NCBI GenBank assembly: GCA_905221605.1
Contig: CAJNDS010000779.1
Span: 1,173,001 to 1,185,000, forward strand
DNA length: 12,000 nt
Direction of reading: 5' to 3'
Source: Symbiodinium natans
Taxonomy: Eukaryota; Sar; Dinophyceae; Suessiales; Symbiodiniaceae
In this document: positions 1 through 11,200 of the stretch, in pieces
How positions within the stretch are numbered: the stretch's first letter is position 1
Layout of the letters: each line of letters opens with the position of its first letter
Program-made: the position numbers and the translations under genes
Notes under the pieces: generated by a model
Told to the model about the DNA's origin: nothing
The model's input: the letters and a program-made list of their open reading frames with translations, nothing else
Databases searched by the model: none

Positions 1-157
1 TGAACGTTGGTTTAGGGCTTTGGGTTTCGGGCTCCAGGGCCGAATAGGAAAGCATGGCTCCCAGGTTTTTTCGGGACCCCAAGTCCTAAACCCTCAAGTA
101 GCCCCCTTGCCCAAACCGGTAGTTGCAACTCAGACTCAGACTTCCACGCACGGTTGA

Positions 158-223
158 GGGTTTAGGGTTTAGGGTTTAGGGTTTAGGGTTTAGGGTTTAG
201 GGTTTAGGGTTTGGGGTTTAGGG
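158..223. repeat. Interstitial TTTAGGG array
   Basis: About nine tandem TTTAGGG units, G-rich on the + strand, with one TTTGGGG variant. It lies upstream of the first exon candidates, in sequence with no recognisable gene. Confidence 0.95.
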
Positions 224-299
224 CTCAAACTGCAAAGGCGATAGGAGTTGAAGTGAGAGCTGCAGTTTTGCTTTTCGTCATGGCCGCAGCCTGATTGTC

Positions 300-1110
300 T
301 AACGTCTATGGTTGAGAGGTCCGCTCCTCCATCGCACACCGAGTACTATAGGGGCTTGAATAACTAGAATAGCGTTTTGCGGGGTTATTGTAGTATAATT
401 ACAAGGAGAACGTAAGGGAACATGATTAGCAACTGTTCCGACCCCTCTTTTACCCCCGGCCATGAGGCAGCCCTGGTTCAATGCGAGCGTGTCGGTATGA
501 TGTCTTGGAGGTTCCAGTCCACTGGGGACACTATCCACATGCAATATAGGGATCGGAAACAGTACTAATGGTGTTCCCTTATGCTGCCTTTATGTTTATG
601 CTATAGTAACACCCCAAAACCCTATTGCAAGTATTCAGGCCCCTATGTTACGCTCTCAACTACACAATCAACGTCTTCAGCCTGGCACAGAACCATGACT
701 TTCTTCGTGCCCATACACTTACATGGAGTTCACTGTCTGTGAGATTCGTCAAGTTTGAGAAGACGAGTTGGCTTTGCATAGGAAGAAATTTTAAGTCCTC
801 GTCAGAGCAGAGCAAATTCTGAGCAAATCGGATTCACGTGAGTATCAACGTGTGTGGTTTTTCAAAAGGATTGGAATACCTCTTGGATGTTGTCTCTCAG
901 GAGCGTTGTTCGACACATTCACAGGCAGTCTCGGACGGTGTGGAGTGTGCGTATAACCAAATTCCTAGAAGCCAGGTAGGTCCTTTCGATGTTTTGTAAA
1001 GGCATACGTTTGCAGAGTTACTGTGAATCATCTTCGTCGACATGCTGCTACGTTGCGAAAGAAGCCCTGACCCCTTAAACCCGGGTTGGTGGCTTTGGTC
1101 TAGTCAATCC
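300..1110. other. AT-richer stretch without recognisable gene
   Basis: The composition is visibly more AT-rich than the flanks and stops are frequent on both strands. Short frames of 65-81 codons exist (625-822 on +, 299-544 on -) but show no domain or repeat motif. It has no telomeric repeat. It could be an intron, intergenic spacer or decayed mobile sequence; I cannot tell which. Confidence 0.5.
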
Positions 1111-1112
1111 CT

Positions 1113-1317
1113 GGTTTAGGGTTTAGGGTCCCGGCCAACGTGCTGATGAACGAGGTGTTCGTGAGCCGAACGCGTTTCTGTACCCAACATCGACTATCGC
1201 CCCTGGATGGTTGTCATCAACGTGCGTGGAGTGCCCAAGTATCCTTAAACTTTAACCCCTCAACCCTCAACCCTCAACCCTCAACCCCAAACCCTAAACC
1301 CTCAACCCTAAACCCCC
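1113..1317. repeat. Short TTTAGGG pair and degenerate CCCTCAA/CCCTAAA array
   Basis: Two TTTAGGG units lie at 1113-1129. From about 1255 to 1317 there is a C-rich array mixing CCCTCAA, CCCCAAA and CCCTAAA. The two lie in opposite orientations about 125 bases apart. The sequence between and after them (to 1470) is an open + frame without a clear repeat motif. Confidence 0.85.
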
Positions 1318-1464
1318 TTCTACTCAAACGAGTGCCCCCCCCTCCCCCCCCCATCTTCAAGCTCTCCCGAGGTGCCTCAGGCTCTACCTCCCTGCAGCCA
1401 GGGAGCCCTCCATCTCTCGGGCAGCTACGAGGTGCCGTCGCGTTTACTTGGAGTTCTCTGGCTG

Positions 1465-1614
1465 GTTCTTAGTAGGGAATGAGGGAATGAGGGCCTTATA
1501 TAATCTCCAAAAGGGTATATATATATATACACATATATATATATATGTATATTGGGGTACCTCATTCCCTAAACCCTAAACCCTAAACCCTAAACCCTAA
1601 ACCCTACTAAGAAC
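1465..1614. repeat. Palindromic (MITE-like) element with five CCCTAAA units in its right arm
   Basis: The left arm GTTCTTAGTAGGGAATGAGG (1465-1484) is the exact reverse complement of the right arm once 35 bases (1571-1605) are removed. Those 35 bases are exactly five AAACCCT units. The centre is a TA-rich stretch (1516-1553) and the left arm has an 8-bp tandem duplication (AATGAGGG). No transposase or clear target duplication is seen, so MITE-like describes shape only. Confidence 0.85.
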
Positions 1615-1708
1615 AAGGGGAGATTTGGGTCGGTTTCGGTCTGAAGGTCGGCTTTCAGGATGCCCCTGGCTTTGCGAGGCCTTCAGGCCTGTAAGGTTTA
1701 GGATTGCC

Positions 1709-1799
1709 TTTTTCTTGGGGTTTAGGGTTTAGGGTTTGGGGTTTAGGGTTTAGGGTTTAGGGTTTAGGGCTTTGAAGTCTTGCATAGGTTTTTCTTGGG
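1709..1799. repeat. TTTAGGG array flanked by an 11-bp direct repeat
   Basis: About seven heptamers (1720-1769) with one TTTGGGG variant. The 11-mer TTTTTCTTGGG occurs at 1709-1719 and again at 1789-1799, bracketing the array and 19 further bases. Confidence 0.85.
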
Positions 1800-1831
1800 T
1801 GGGGCTGGCCGATGATTCCCGGCAGCTACTG

Positions 1832-1858
1832 ACCCCTCCTCCTCCTCCTCCTCCTCCC
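1832..1858. repeat. CTC trinucleotide microsatellite
   Basis: About eight CTC units. They read as poly-Pro or poly-Ser/poly-Glu in various frames and so create apparent ORFs on both strands at 1750-2062. No motif supports these as genes. The + frame through 1860-2060 stays open and includes HLHTLHMFVVIAG, which I could not place. Confidence 0.9.
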
Positions 1859-2161
1859 CAGAGCCTGCCCGGTCTTGCACTCTCTCCTTCTGCGTCTCCT
1901 TCGCCTTCTCTCTTTTCGCAAGTGCAGTCTGCGTGTGGCTTGGTGCACTTGATCCCAAATTCCCATCTGCACACGCTGCACATGTTCGTAGTGATCGCAG
2001 GTCGGTGCGGAAGTAGACTACCGGGAGCCTTGCAATGTGAGCGCCAAGAGCCCCGCGCTTAGTTGAAAGTGATCACGCCCGATGTCTAGCAGTTGAATGA
2101 TCGGTGCATCGGAACTTCGTAGTGCCTTCACTCTTCCCGCGATACCTCGAACCCTCTGCAG

Positions 2162-2271
2162 GATGTGGAGTCCTGAGTGTCCGCAATCTCCCCAGCTTCC
2201 GCACCCAGGTGCCGAAATCCTGCTTCGGGCACCCATGCGGCTCCCTGGTTGTCAGAAACCTGACCCACCAA
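2162..2271 (+). CDS. Exon candidate: two strand-turn units with LSVRNL and LVVRNL
   Basis: The open stretch follows a CTCTGCAG acceptor with AG|G context and begins in phase 1 with a split Gly. It encodes GCGVLSVRNL and, 24 residues further on, CGSLVVRNLT, two similar units of the sort expected for successive beta-helix coils. A GC donor in phase 0 at 2272 is the suggested end. The neighbouring frame is open as well (about 68 codons), so frame choice rests only on the internal similarity of the two units. Moderate to weak evidence. Confidence 0.35.
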
Positions 2272-5200
2272 GCCCGGCCCCAGAACCCGCTCTTGAATTT
2301 TAGACACCATCATGGTCCCGACCCGGAACCCTAAACCCCAAGCCCCAAAACTCTTTTGAGCTGAAGCAGGGGGTCCAGGGCGAAGCGTACCCCCAAGGGC
2401 ACCCTAAACCCGAAACCCTAAACCCCTGCCTTGCGCGAGTGTGAGAGCCGAAACCCTAAACCCTAAACCCTGAACCCTGAACCCTAAACCCTAAACCCTA
2501 AGCCCTAAACCCTGTGCCAGTCGAAACCCTAAACCATAACCATCCCTCGAGCCCACTCGAGCCTTCGCTCAGAGAGGTTCCGCCACAGCGTCAGCATCGA
2601 GGGCGACCTGCGAATCCGTGGCGTTGAGGCTTTGCAGGCGGGAGCCGCGGGTTTAGGGTTTTTAGGGTTTAGGGTTTAGGGTTTAGGGTTGCACCCACGG
2701 GAGTCCGGAAGCAAAAAAGGGCTTAGGGTTTAGGGCGCGCCAAATTTGGAGGGGGTCGAGGGCTATGAGGCTTCAAGAGGCTTCGGCAATCGCAAAGTAG
2801 ACCAGGAAAGGCTTGGTGAGCTTCGAGTTCCAGCAGGCTTTATGATGGAGGGCTAAACCAGGCTCTACTTAGAGCCCTAAACGCTTAACCCTAAACCAAG
2901 CCCTAAACCCTAAACCTACTCATAAGTACCTCTCCAACCTCCAAGAAAGAAAAGCGCTCCCAGGCGCCCTGCGTCACGGTCGAGGGGAACCTCGACCTTC
3001 CAGCCGCGGCCAAGCTGGACTTTGAAGGCGTGTCCCTAAACCCCAAGCCCTAAACCCCAAACCCTACGCTAAACCCTGAACCCTGAACCCTAAAACCCAA
3101 ACCCTACTTAAACCAAAAACCCTAAACCCTCAACTCAAGGGGTTCAGGGTTCAGGAGAGTGGTCTAGCAGGTTGAAGGGTTCACGATAGGGTTTGGCGGT
3201 ATACGGCCAAGGGGTAGGGGGGGATGGGTTTCACAACAGGGTTTTAGGAGGGGTTCGGACTACTTTCAGGGTTTGTGGTTTTAGTGTTGTAAGGTTTAGG
3301 GCTACACGTGCTGCGCAGAAGAAGAAGAAGAAGAAGAAGAAGAAGAAGAAGAAGAAGAAGAAGAAGAAGAAGAAGAAGAAGAAGAAGAAGAAGAAGAAGA
3401 AGAAGAAGAAGAAGAAGAAGAAGAAGAAGAAGAAGAAGAAGAAGAAGAAGAAGATGAGCTCATGTTTTGGGGTTGCCCGACATTGTTCGCAGAGGCCTGG
3501 ATGCATAAAGGGTGGGCTCGCCAGGTTTTGGCTTAGGGTTCGCTTTTAGGGCTGAATGCTTTAAAGCTTAGCAGGGTTGTGGCATGAGGCCGCGCGCAGC
3601 CGAAGCCAGGATCCCAAAATTCCGAACCCGCCGCCCTCGAACCCTGAACCCTATGAGGCCCTAAACGGCCTGAACCCCGGCCCTAAGCCGTATAGCCGCC
3701 CTAACCCTAGGTTCGAAAACTAGGCCCCGCCTCAACGCCAAGCAGCCTGTAGGCTGCCACAATCACGGGAGTCTGCACGGCGCCGCACTTCATGTCCAGG
3801 GCAACGTGGATCTCCGCGGAGGAATCTGGCCTGAAGTTGTTTGCTCAGTTGAACTCCTTCGGGCTTGGCTAGTGTTTGGGGCTTAGGATGTTTTCGGCCA
3901 CAGATTGTAGGGGTAGGAGGTTTAGAGTTTAGGGTTTAGGGTTTAAGGCCCCCCCGTCCCAAATCCGGTGGCTGTCGGCCACTTGAATCGCGACTCGGCT
4001 TCAGATAGCCCCCCTGCCGCAGAACCGCCCGTGCAGGAGCAATGTAGGGTTTCGGGAGAAAGGTTTGCGCGCAAACCCTCGCTTTGCTGAAGTCCTGCAA
4101 GGCTCTGTCCGCTTCGAGCGCTGCTCCAGTGCCGGGAGAGCTTCCAACGGAGGGGCCATGCACGTTCCCCCGATGAAATGGGGGGCATTCTGTGTTTAGG
4201 GTTCAGGGTTTGGGGATGCCCCACCCAGCCCAGATGGAGGGTTCATGGTTCAGGGTATTGCAGCCAGATTTCGAAGCCAGCAGCTGCAGAATTGGTTGCG
4301 CTGTCAGGAGAACAGATCTGGCCGTTCTGTCGTGGCAGGGTTCAGTCCAACGTACTGCGCACCGACTAGGCGAGAATCTTCAGAAGCCTACCGTCTAGGG
4401 TTTAGGGTTTAGGGTTTAGGGTTCAGGGCATCCTGGGTTTCAAACTGGGCCTGGATTTGTTTGTTCAGTTGCGGGGGAGAGACAAGGCTGCCGTCTTTCA
4501 TAGTGGCCGATGTCAGACGGGAGTAGTACTGAGTGGTGCATGGGCGGAGACGCCACTTTTGATGCTTGAAGCAGCGCCGTGGGATGTAGCTGAATGTGGC
4601 CTGTAGTGGGCCCTAAGCCCTAAGCCCTAAGCCCCAGGCCCTAAGCCCTAAGCCCTAAGCCCTAAACCCTCAACCCTCAACCCTAAACCCTAAACCCTAA
4701 ACCCTAAACCCTAAACCCTACCACTTCGAGACCCCAACTCCCGAGGTAGCTGGCGATGTCAATCTTGGGCGCGGTGCACTTCAGTGCCTCGCTGGGGTTC
4801 TACTTTGCATTCAGTTCCCCCTTTAAACCCTAAACCCTAAACCCTAAACCCCAAACCCTAAACCCTGCACCCTAAACTCTAACCCCCCAAATAAAAACCC
4901 CAAACCCTAAAGCCTATACCCCAACACAACCTTGCACACCTTCCGAGAGCTGCGGGGTCGTGACCTGTATGTTGTAGTGGAATGCTGGGTCTCCGAAATT
5001 TGGGTTTAGGGTTTAGGGTTTAGGGTTCGGGGTTTAGGGTTTAGGGTTCAGGGGTACCTGTTGCCCAGGGTTTGGGTGTTAGTTCGGGTTTGGGGTTCAG
5101 GGTTCAGGGCTTACGGGCCTTTTTTGTTTTGGCAGCGCTTCAGTGCCTGTTGCCCCAGCTGCGCTTGAAGTGCATCGGGGCTCATGCTCTTGTCTCGCGC

Positions 5201-8200
5201 TCGGATTGCCCCTCTTCAGAGAGAGCAAAGGTTCAAGGAGTGCCACGCAGAGAACCAGTCGCGGGGAGGAGCGCTGCATGTGAAAGGCCGGGTGGCGGGC
5301 GAGTCGGGGTTCGGAGTAGGGTTTAGGGTTTAGGGGTAGGGCAGACGATTACAGCCCAGTTGCCAAAGGGTTCAGGGTTCAGGGCTGAATGAGGTTTAGA
5401 GTTTACGGCTTAGTAGGGTTAGGGTTAATAGGGTTTAGGGTTTAAGGGTTCAGGGCTTAGCCACGGCTTAACGTGGTTGACTTGGAATGCTGGAAGCAGC
5501 TGTTAATGCTGTCTCCTGTAGCAGAACCCCACTTGACCCATTGAGCTCTGGCGTTCTGAAAGGGCACCCCCGCATCACCCCAAACCGGCCCAACCCCAAA
5601 CTCCAAACCCCAAACCCCAAAACCTCTAACCCCTAAACCCCTAACCCTAAACCCTAAACCCGAAACCCCAGTTCAAGGCTGAAAAGTGCAAAAAAAGCAC
5701 CTTCAGGGAGCCTTCGGCAGTGGGGCGGCAGCTGCGAAGCCTCCAGCTGCTCTGCCACGCATGGTGGAGGCCCGCTTTTCACCTATGCCTTTGGCGCTTT
5801 CGGATGGGCTTAGGGTTTAGGGTTTAGGGTTTAGGGTTTTGGGTTTAGGGTTTAGGGCTTTAACGGCCTGCTTTTCGGCTATCCTCACTTGAGGATTTAG
5901 GGGGTTTTTGGGGCGTTTTGGGGCTTGTAGGGCCTTCGGGCTTTAGGGTTTTTAGTTTAGGGGTTTTAGGGTTTCTAGGCTTTTAGGGTTTTTAGGTTTT
6001 TTCGGATTCATCGGGTTTTTCGGGTTTTCGGGTTTTAGGGTTTGCAGGGTGTTTAGGTTTTCGGGGCCTTGGGTTCAGACAGGAGGGGGCCTAACAGCAG
6101 AAGCGAGCGGACATGGAAAGTCGGACGAAAGGGTTCCTTCTCTGCGCCCCTCCTTACACCCCTTAATTCCCTTAACCTCTCCCCCCAGCCCCCGGAGCAA
6201 AACGCGCGCCACAACCGGCCCAGATCTACCATTTGCTTCAGAACCACACCAAAAGCATAAACGATTCTTCTTTACGAGGGTCACGTAAGGATTATTATCA
6301 GTGTGATTACTAGTATGATATGATTATGATTATGATTACTAGTATTATTACTATTGTTATTATTACTATTATTATTATTATTACTATTATTATTACTATT
6401 ATTATTTATATCCAAATAGTAGTAATCCAGTCAGACTCCAAGACCGCAGAAGTAAGACAATGCGAGTATGAGAGCCGAAGCCCTGAGAAGCCTTGAGCTG
6501 TACTGGGGGTACTGATAAGTGGGGTTGTAAGTACCCTAAACAAGGTTATCACCCTAACTGTCGGCCTGCCTGTAAGTACCCTTGAACCTCCAAGTAGACC
6601 CTCAACAAGCGTCCTCCAAATGCCGCGCGGGACTCTAAACTAGAAGCACTCTACTAGACAGTTTGTGAACATCGTTCTTGGATGTTGCTTGGATAGCCTG
6701 TAAGACCGTATGCTTTCCATGGTCTTAGCTGGTTTTTGTCTTCGTATATGAAGGCGGCGCCATCGGCAGGGTTTTGTGAGGAGGTGTTCCAAGAACTCTG
6801 GAGCAAACCCCCTAAACCTTTCCAGAATTTGAGCTTTGCACGTAGGTGCCATCGCCGTGGAGGGGCGCTTGGAGGTCAGTGTCTCACTGCTTCGGATTTT
6901 GCGGGGCAAAACAGGGTTTCGGGCTTAAGGGTTTCGGGCTGCCTTGGCTCACGGGGATGTTGTCGAGGCGGGCGAAGTCTCTTGGAAAAGGGCAAGACAA
7001 CAAAGAAAAAACAAGCACATCCCTAAACTCCTCGAACCGGTGAAGGGAAGTTTTCTTGGTCCCGCCGCTGGGGGGATTTAGGAGGATGTTTGGGCCATCG
7101 GCCGCAGACTTGCTGTAACGGTTTTCCAAGGGTAGTTGCGTGCTCACTTTGTATCATCCGTTACCTTCCATGAAGGGTCTGAGGTCTGGGCCCTTGGGCT
7201 GCGTAGGGTATATCAGGAGCGTGTGAGGGCTCCCCAATTTAAGGGACCATGCAACTGCAGTACCTTTAGGGCTTCTCTTGGTGAGAGGCCTGCGGCTTCA
7301 GCCGCTTCAGCCAAGCACTTCCCTGATCCTGGCCTGTGCAGCATCTGCGGGATTGTTCCCAAAAGTAGGAAACCTCATATAGCCCAAAGTATGCCAAACT
7401 CCCCATCTCAAAAGCCCAAAAGGGATGCCTAATTTTGGTCGGATCATGCGGAAGGTCTCTGGTGGGAGCATGTCCATCTGGAACGCGTCGGTGGGAGCTG
7501 GCAATGGAGGCTTCTTTTAGGACCTGGGGCTGCAGGTAGAGGGAGTTTTTGGGTTCTTGTCAAGGAACTTCACTTAAGTGACCATAGTAAGGAAACCCAC
7601 CGTTGCTTTAAGTTTAAAGGTATGGTTACTCAACTTGAGTTCCTAGCAGCAATCCTGTTCGGACTGCAGGTTTTGCCAACACACAAGTGTATCGATCGAT
7701 ACAGCGCCAAGCCTCCGAAAGGTTTTAGGGTTTAAACCCCTAAACCCTAAACCCTAAACCCTAAACCCTAAACCCTAAACCCTAAACCCTAAACCCTAAA
7801 CCCTAAACCCTAAACCCTAAACCCTAAACCCTAAACCCTAAACCCTAAACCCTAAACCCTAAACCCTAACCCCGAAACCCTAACCCCTAAACCCTAAACC
7901 CTAAACCCTAAACCCTAAACCCTAAACCCTAAACCCTAAACCCTAAACCCTAAACCCTAAACCCTAAACCCTAAACCCTAAACCCTAAACCCTAAACCCT
8001 AAACCCTAAACCCTAAACTCTAAACCCTAAACCCTAGCAATGGCGGGCGGACTGCTCCCAAAAAGCCCCGGAAACTGGGAGAGAGACGCGCTGCGAGAAC
8101 CCAGAAGACCGAAACAACCCCTAAGGCAGACGGAAGCCACAAACAAGAAGCCCTCAATTGCCTTAGAAGCTAGGTAGCCGGATCGATCATGTAAAGGAAT

Positions 8201-11200
8201 CTTCTTCATGGGGTCTTAAGGGCCTGAAGCACCCAAAGCCACACCTCCTCTACCCTGTAAAGCTGTCGGCAAGGCGCCATTTTGGCTTCCCAGGGCCTGG
8301 TGCAGAGAGGTGGGCAGCTGGCGCTGGAGGGCGGCTCCGCGGAGAACGGAGGCCAGGATTCCCGAAGAGTTGGAGTTTAAGAGCCCTAAACCCTAAACCC
8401 TAAACCCTAAACCCTAAACCCTAAACCCTAAACCCTAAACCCTAAACCCTAAACCCTAAACCCTAAACCCTAAACCCTGAACCCTGAACCCTGAACCCTG
8501 AACCCTAAACCCTAAACCCTAAGCCCTAAGCCCTAAACCCTAAACCCTAACCCATTTTCTCAGCCTAAATACCAAGCCATGGCCCCAATCCTCGACCCTG
8601 AGGATGTGTGGCTGTCACGGGCAACTTCACCGTGCCTTTCGGACACCTACAAGGGGTAGGGTTTAGGGTTTAGGGTCTAGGGTCTAGGGTCTCGGGTCTA
8701 GGGTTTAGGGTTTAGGGTTTAGGGTTCACGGCTGACAGGGGATGAGCCTGGGTTGGAAAGGGTTGAGGGTTCAGGGTTTAGGGGGCTTTAGGTCCTCAAG
8801 CCCAGTTGCAAAAAAGGGGCTGTAGGCTCGTGTGGGATTTTTCGGCGGTTTAGGTTTCAGTCTTTGTTTGCTTTAGCTTCTTTCTTCCCGACCGGTGGGT
8901 TCGTCGGGTTTCCTGGACTCCGAAGTGGGTTGCGCGTGTTTATGGGCATATTCGGCCGTTGTATTGGGAATCAAGTTCATGTTTCGTTACTTACAAGCAT
9001 GCGTGCTCGACAGGGTGGCACAGACCTTCTAAATCTGGCCCGGGCTGCCTTTCCTGAAAAACTTGACATGCTGCGTGCTGCTGTATCCCTGGATGTCAAA
9101 TTTTGATAAGAGGGCGGCGCAGTAAGTATTAACCAGGGATTGCCAAGCGAACGGCGTGGCAGTTGCGGCATGTAGCTTTGAGCCGCCATGAAACCCCAAC
9201 CTCCCAATTTTGAAGCTACTTCCATCATCTTACTGTTGGTTTGTAGGGGTAGAAGGAGTGGGGCATGATTCGGTTTACTATCATAGTCATTCCTGCATTC
9301 CCGTTTAACCAACAGTATGTATAGTCCCTACAGGGACATTTTGCCTGCAGGTTCACGCGCAAGGAAGCACAGTCATCAAAAGCAGCAGAATGAATGTCTT
9401 CTACATTCTCGAGCCATTGCCTCATAAGCATCGTCACCACCAACTGCCGGTGACCTCTGCTGAAAGAAACGCATGGAGAAAAGAACCTTCCGCCTTCCTC
9501 ATTCCACGCATACCATCTTGTTCGTCAACCCAAACAAAACGGCTCCCCGAGAGCAGAAACCTGCAAAGAACCATGGCAAAGGAAACATCATAGGGTAAGG
9601 CGTGTAGGGCGTCCGCACATGTACCAACTGCTTCGGGGTTCATGGGCCATGGGTGCTTGGCATTAGTATATTTATAACCGACCCTACTTAAAAGCCTGCG
9701 TCTGAGTACCCAAGTAAGCCTTTTCAACGCCCATTCAGCTCTTGTCAACTTGGGAAGCTCTTTGGACTTAGCAAGTCTACTTCGTATCCCTAGCCCGCCT
9801 GACGAGCCCTCCTTACGAAGTCAACTTAGTATCCTTAGAAACCCGATTATCGTCCCCAGAGCCAACCTGACGAACCCTCCTTACGAAGTCCAAAGGGGCT
9901 TCCAAGAAGCCGCAAAAGAGAGGTCCGGTGGGGTCTTCCGAGCTCGTGAATGCGAGGCGGAGGAGGAAGGAGGCCTAAAATTCACCCTCTCTAAACTTAC
10001 TCTTCTTTTTTTGGGGGGGGAGATTCTGGGGTTCAGGGATATGGGTCCAAGGGGGGTAGGGAGCCTCAGGACGTGCTCAGGGGGCCTAAGGGAGGTACTA
10101 GAAGGGCCACAATTCTCATGCTGCGAAGATCTCTGGCCTGTTCACGGACATGTGGGCTGCAAGGGGTTCCCTACGTCGTTTCTGCTCTCGGATTGTAGGT
10201 GCTAAGCATCAAACATCCCCAAGCCCGGTTGTCCCTAGGTCGGTGCCTAATCGCCTGTGGTCGTGCGGAGATTTCTCTGATTTGGGGACCTCTGTCAGAA
10301 AGCCCTGTTGCAGGTGCTGTTTACGTTCAGCGCGGCATGGTAGAGGTCTTGGACGGCAATGTGACCATGCAGAATGCCTCTGCAACGGGAAATGGAGGCC
10401 AGGTGGGGTGAACTTTCTCTGTGCAGCAGCCTGCAGCAGGGCGAGCGCTTGCTTTTTCGTAAGGGTTTCAGAAAGCTTCGAGTCCCGAAGCCCCTCCACT
10501 TAATGAAAAAAAGAAGCCCTCACATGGCTCTGGAAGAAGGGCAAATGAAACCAATCAAGATCCTTCTGGCCATGTTTATAGGGGGGGGGGTGTGCTTCGT
10601 TTTGCATATGCCTGGACCACGACGGCCTTGGAAGGTGCGATCGTTGCCGCTGAGGGTCTGCATCAGCACAGTGGCCAGATCCTGCTGGAGGGCTGCACAT
10701 CCTATTCGTCCGGAGGCTGGAGCTGGGTTTCAGGGTTTCATGTCAAGGATTCGGGGAGACTTCAAGTGGTAGCATCGCGGGCTGTTTGGCATAAAGAGAT
10801 GCAGGGCTAGGCTAGGGCAAGGACGTGCGCGTCTGCGATATGCTGACTTGCCAGAAAGAAAACGATCGAGCTTACCACTCAGCCCGTCTTTCATGCAGCG
10901 GTCGCAGTCGTAATGCATTTGCGACCACTGAATTTTGATTTACAATGGCTAAAAGCTCCCCGTCGGAGACCATGCTTGTGGCTTCAGTAAATACGCTCTT
11001 GGACAAAGGCATACGCAAAAAGTGGCCAGTTGAGCAACGAGCGGCTGCCTGTTAAATAACTGCTAACATCAATTCTTTTGACTGCCTCCACGATGAGGCA
11101 GACCAACCGGTCGCAATAATAAGAGAAGGCTATGGGCGCGGTACTCGTAGAGGTCTCCCTCCTGCCCTCCTAAGCCGGATAGCTTACACGAGAGTCAGAG

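Noticed and set aside
1352-1472. Possible exons with GASGSTS and GAVAFTWSSLAG after CGAG acceptors
   Set aside because: Only the first three residues fit the repeat; no closing NGG or turn motif, and the stretch runs into the palindromic element.
1750-2062. Overlapping proline-rich (+) and glutamate-rich (-) ORFs
   Set aside because: They are produced by the CTC run at 1832-1858 and have no supporting motif or border on either strand.
3193-3549. ORF with a long poly-lysine tract
   Set aside because: It is the AAG microsatellite read in frame; neither flank shows a motif, and the opposite strand gives an equally artificial poly-Phe frame.
4178-4398. Two overlapping + ORFs after the exon at 4063
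   Set aside because: They run through telomere-like copies and show no repeat motif or consistent borders.
6049-6288. Several overlapping ORFs on both strands, including LTAEASGHGKS on +
   Set aside because: Four frames are open at once, as expected for stop-poor GC-rich sequence; the faint ASGHG resemblance to a coil end is not enough.
7721-8036. A true chromosome end
   Set aside because: Unique sequence and exon candidates continue on both sides, so the array is interstitial.
8276-8287. GCCATTTTGGCT, identical to 12 bases of the dinoflagellate spliced-leader core, as a sign of a retroposed mRNA or SL gene
   Set aside because: The rest of the leader does not match on either side, and the bases are explained as codons for A-I-L-A in an exon that aligns with the one at 10635.
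9225-9748. Overlapping minus-strand ORFs of 72 and 104 codons as a possible reverse-transcriptase or other gene
   Set aside because: No catalytic or other motif was recognisable and the frames overlap in different phases without splice logic.
11137-11170. GAVLVEVSLLPS as another coil start
   Set aside because: No AG acceptor in the right phase and a stop follows after about a dozen residues.
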